Positions 11,670-12,445 of a stretch of 12,445 nt of DNA are shown here, one piece after another. Below the pieces are notes generated by a model, which saw only the letters and a program-made list of their open reading frames with translations, did no database searches and was not told the DNA's origin. The DNA comes from DAOTXL01 sp034434895. GTDB lineage: Bacteria > Chloroflexota > Anaerolineae > JAAYZQ01. How positions within the stretch are numbered: position 1 is the stretch's first letter; each line of letters opens with the position of its first letter. The position numbers were made by a program, and so were the translations under genes. The stretch covers positions 1 through 12,445 of the forward strand of contig DAOTYI010000163.1 of the NCBI GenBank assembly GCA_034434895.1. The letters run 5' to 3'.

Positions 11670-12332
11670 TCACTCCACGGGCACCTCAAACCGATATCCC
11701 AGGCCGCGCACTGTGCGCAAGAAGCGCGGCGCATCGGGATCATCTTCGATCTTGAGGCGGAGCCAGCGGATGTGAACGCTCAGCGTGCGGGTGTCTTCCA
11801 CATAGTCGGTCTCCCAGACCTGCTTCATGATCTCCTGACGGCTGAGGATCCGGCCCGGATTGTGCATAAAAAAAGCCAGCAGGGTTGCTTCCTTGGGCCG
11901 CAGATGAAGGGTCTGGTCTCCCTTGCGCAAAGTCCGGCTGTCCAGGTCCAGCACCAGCGGCCCCGCCTGGAGATCGTGGCGGTTCAGGTTGGTGGCAACC
12001 TTTTTCACCACCGAAAGAAGCCGGCGCGAAGTAAACGGTGGCGTCAGAAAGGCCGTGGCTGTGCTGTTGAGGCCGACCAGGTTCTTTTCCACGAGGAGGA
12101 TCGCAGGCACATTATCCAGCCGGGCGCGGATGGTGTCGCTGACCTTGTAGCCGTTGCTGCCAAACGAGGTCACATCGAGGACCAGCAGATCGGGATGCAG
12201 GGAGCGGATGCGGCTCATGGCCTGGCGCTGGGTATGCGCCACGGCTACCTGATAGCCTTTGCGTTCCAGGCTCGGAACCAGCAGGTCGGCAGTAGCCATA
12301 TCCTTTTCGACGAGCAGAATCCTCAAAGCCAT
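11670..12332 (-). CDS. OmpR-type transcription regulator with degenerate receiver
   Basis: This 220-aa protein has the receiver plus winged-helix layout of OmpR regulators, but its receiver is altered. D53 (LLVLDVTSF) remains. The acidic pair is E9/K10 (LLVEKD). The usual Thr/Ser is V81 (AILLVEK) and the conserved Lys is P98 (FLTPPF). The segment between the last two is about five residues shorter than in its neighbour. Phosphorylation-driven switching is therefore doubtful, and atypical or phosphorylation-independent control is likely. The winged-helix domain (about 124-216) looks intact: LRPKEATLLAFFMHNPGR, RTLSVHIRWLRLKI and VRGLGYRFEV. The ATG at 12332 is chosen because the receiver begins there and AGGA lies 5 nt upstream. 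A frame extending to 12437 adds 35 residues of low-complexity sequence with no receiver homology. It is the first gene of a pair with the canonical regulator. Confidence 0.88.
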   Translation of the reverse strand: MALRILLVEKDMATADLLVPSLERKGYQVAVAHTQRQAMSRIRSLHPDLLVLDVTSFGSNGYKVSDTIRARLDNVPAILLVEKNLVGLNSTATAFLTPPFTSRRLLSVVKKVATNLNRHDLQAGPLVLDLDSRTLRKGDQTLHLRPKEATLLAFFMHNPGRILSRQEIMKQVWETDYVEDTRTLSVHIRWLRLKIEDDPDAPRFLRTVRGLGYRFEVPVE

Positions 12333-12445
12333 CTCTTTCCTACCCTGCCTGGCGACACCCACCGCAGCAGAGGCCCTGTTGGCTGGGAGCGGGTTAGCGG
12401 TTGGTCCATGGCTCGACAATGTTCGATTTGACCTCACCCCTACCC
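12333..12445. other. Upstream region of the regulator pair, cut by the window edge
   Basis: This 113-bp stretch precedes the degenerate-receiver regulator. Apart from the AGGA site near 12340 I see no convincing promoter boxes, operator-like dyad or gene in it. The promoter, and possibly a histidine kinase gene, may lie beyond the edge. Confidence 0.4.

Noticed and set aside
11052..12431. A 459-codon open frame on the plus strand opposite the two response regulators
   Set aside because: It is antisense to two clear regulators, has no recognisable domain, and reflects the GC-rich codon pattern of the opposite strand.
12333..12437. 35-residue N-terminal extension of the degenerate-receiver regulator
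   Set aside because: It has no receiver homology, while AGGA precedes the ATG at 12332 at normal distance.
1..12445. CRISPR arrays, tRNA or rRNA genes, insertion sequences, toxin-antitoxin or defence genes
   Set aside because: None was seen by eye: there are no regularly spaced direct repeats with spacers, no cloverleaf-like sequence and no transposase motif.

Overview
The window reads as chromosomal, housekeeping-type DNA from a GC-rich bacterium. A member of Chloroflexota (Anaerolineae-like) is my best guess. The reasons are the Thr-Pro-rich lipoprotein with a LysM domain, the long DHH-CBS-tRNA nucleotidyltransferase fusion, and intergenic regions packed with hairpins and short periodic repeats. 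This is inference from gene style; no rRNA or other phylogenetic marker is present. There is no phage, plasmid, transposase or CRISPR signal.

Layout. Positions 32-2367 run on the plus strand: a ChbG/YdjC-type carbohydrate deacetylase, then a tight pair made of a small DUF2905 membrane protein and queA (tRNA queuosine synthesis), which overlap at a TGATG. A 183-bp leader before the pair has potential RNA structure. Everything from 2396 to the right edge is on the minus strand. In transcription order from the right: a response regulator with a degenerate receiver and a canonical OmpR-type response regulator (an apparent operon with no histidine kinase in view), a terminator-like hairpin, a LysM lipoprotein, a PlsC-type acyltransferase, a small cysteine-containing membrane protein with a clear sigma70-type promoter, the 864-aa DHH-CBS-nucleotidyltransferase overlapping a P-loop nucleotide-kinase-like gene by ATGA, and finally a ybaK-type deacylase followed 13 bp later by an ABC1/UbiB-family kinase that converges on queA.

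How the genes fit together. Three genes concern tRNA quality or maturation: queA (anticodon modification), the CCA-type nucleotidyltransferase (3' end) and ybaK (Cys-tRNAPro editing). The others concern the envelope (PlsC, LysM lipoprotein, small membrane protein, membrane-anchored ABC1 kinase) and signalling (the two regulators). I see no single new multigene system. The most unusual material is non-coding: a roughly 300-bp palindrome-dense island at 4595-4897, GC-rich hairpins sharing a GGC loop with compensated stems, a 115-bp inverted-repeat element at 9551-9665, about 9-nt periodic tracts in three intergenic regions, and a CAGGGAG tandem repeat that supplies the ribosome-binding site of the first gene. 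On the protein side the oddest item is the degenerate receiver.
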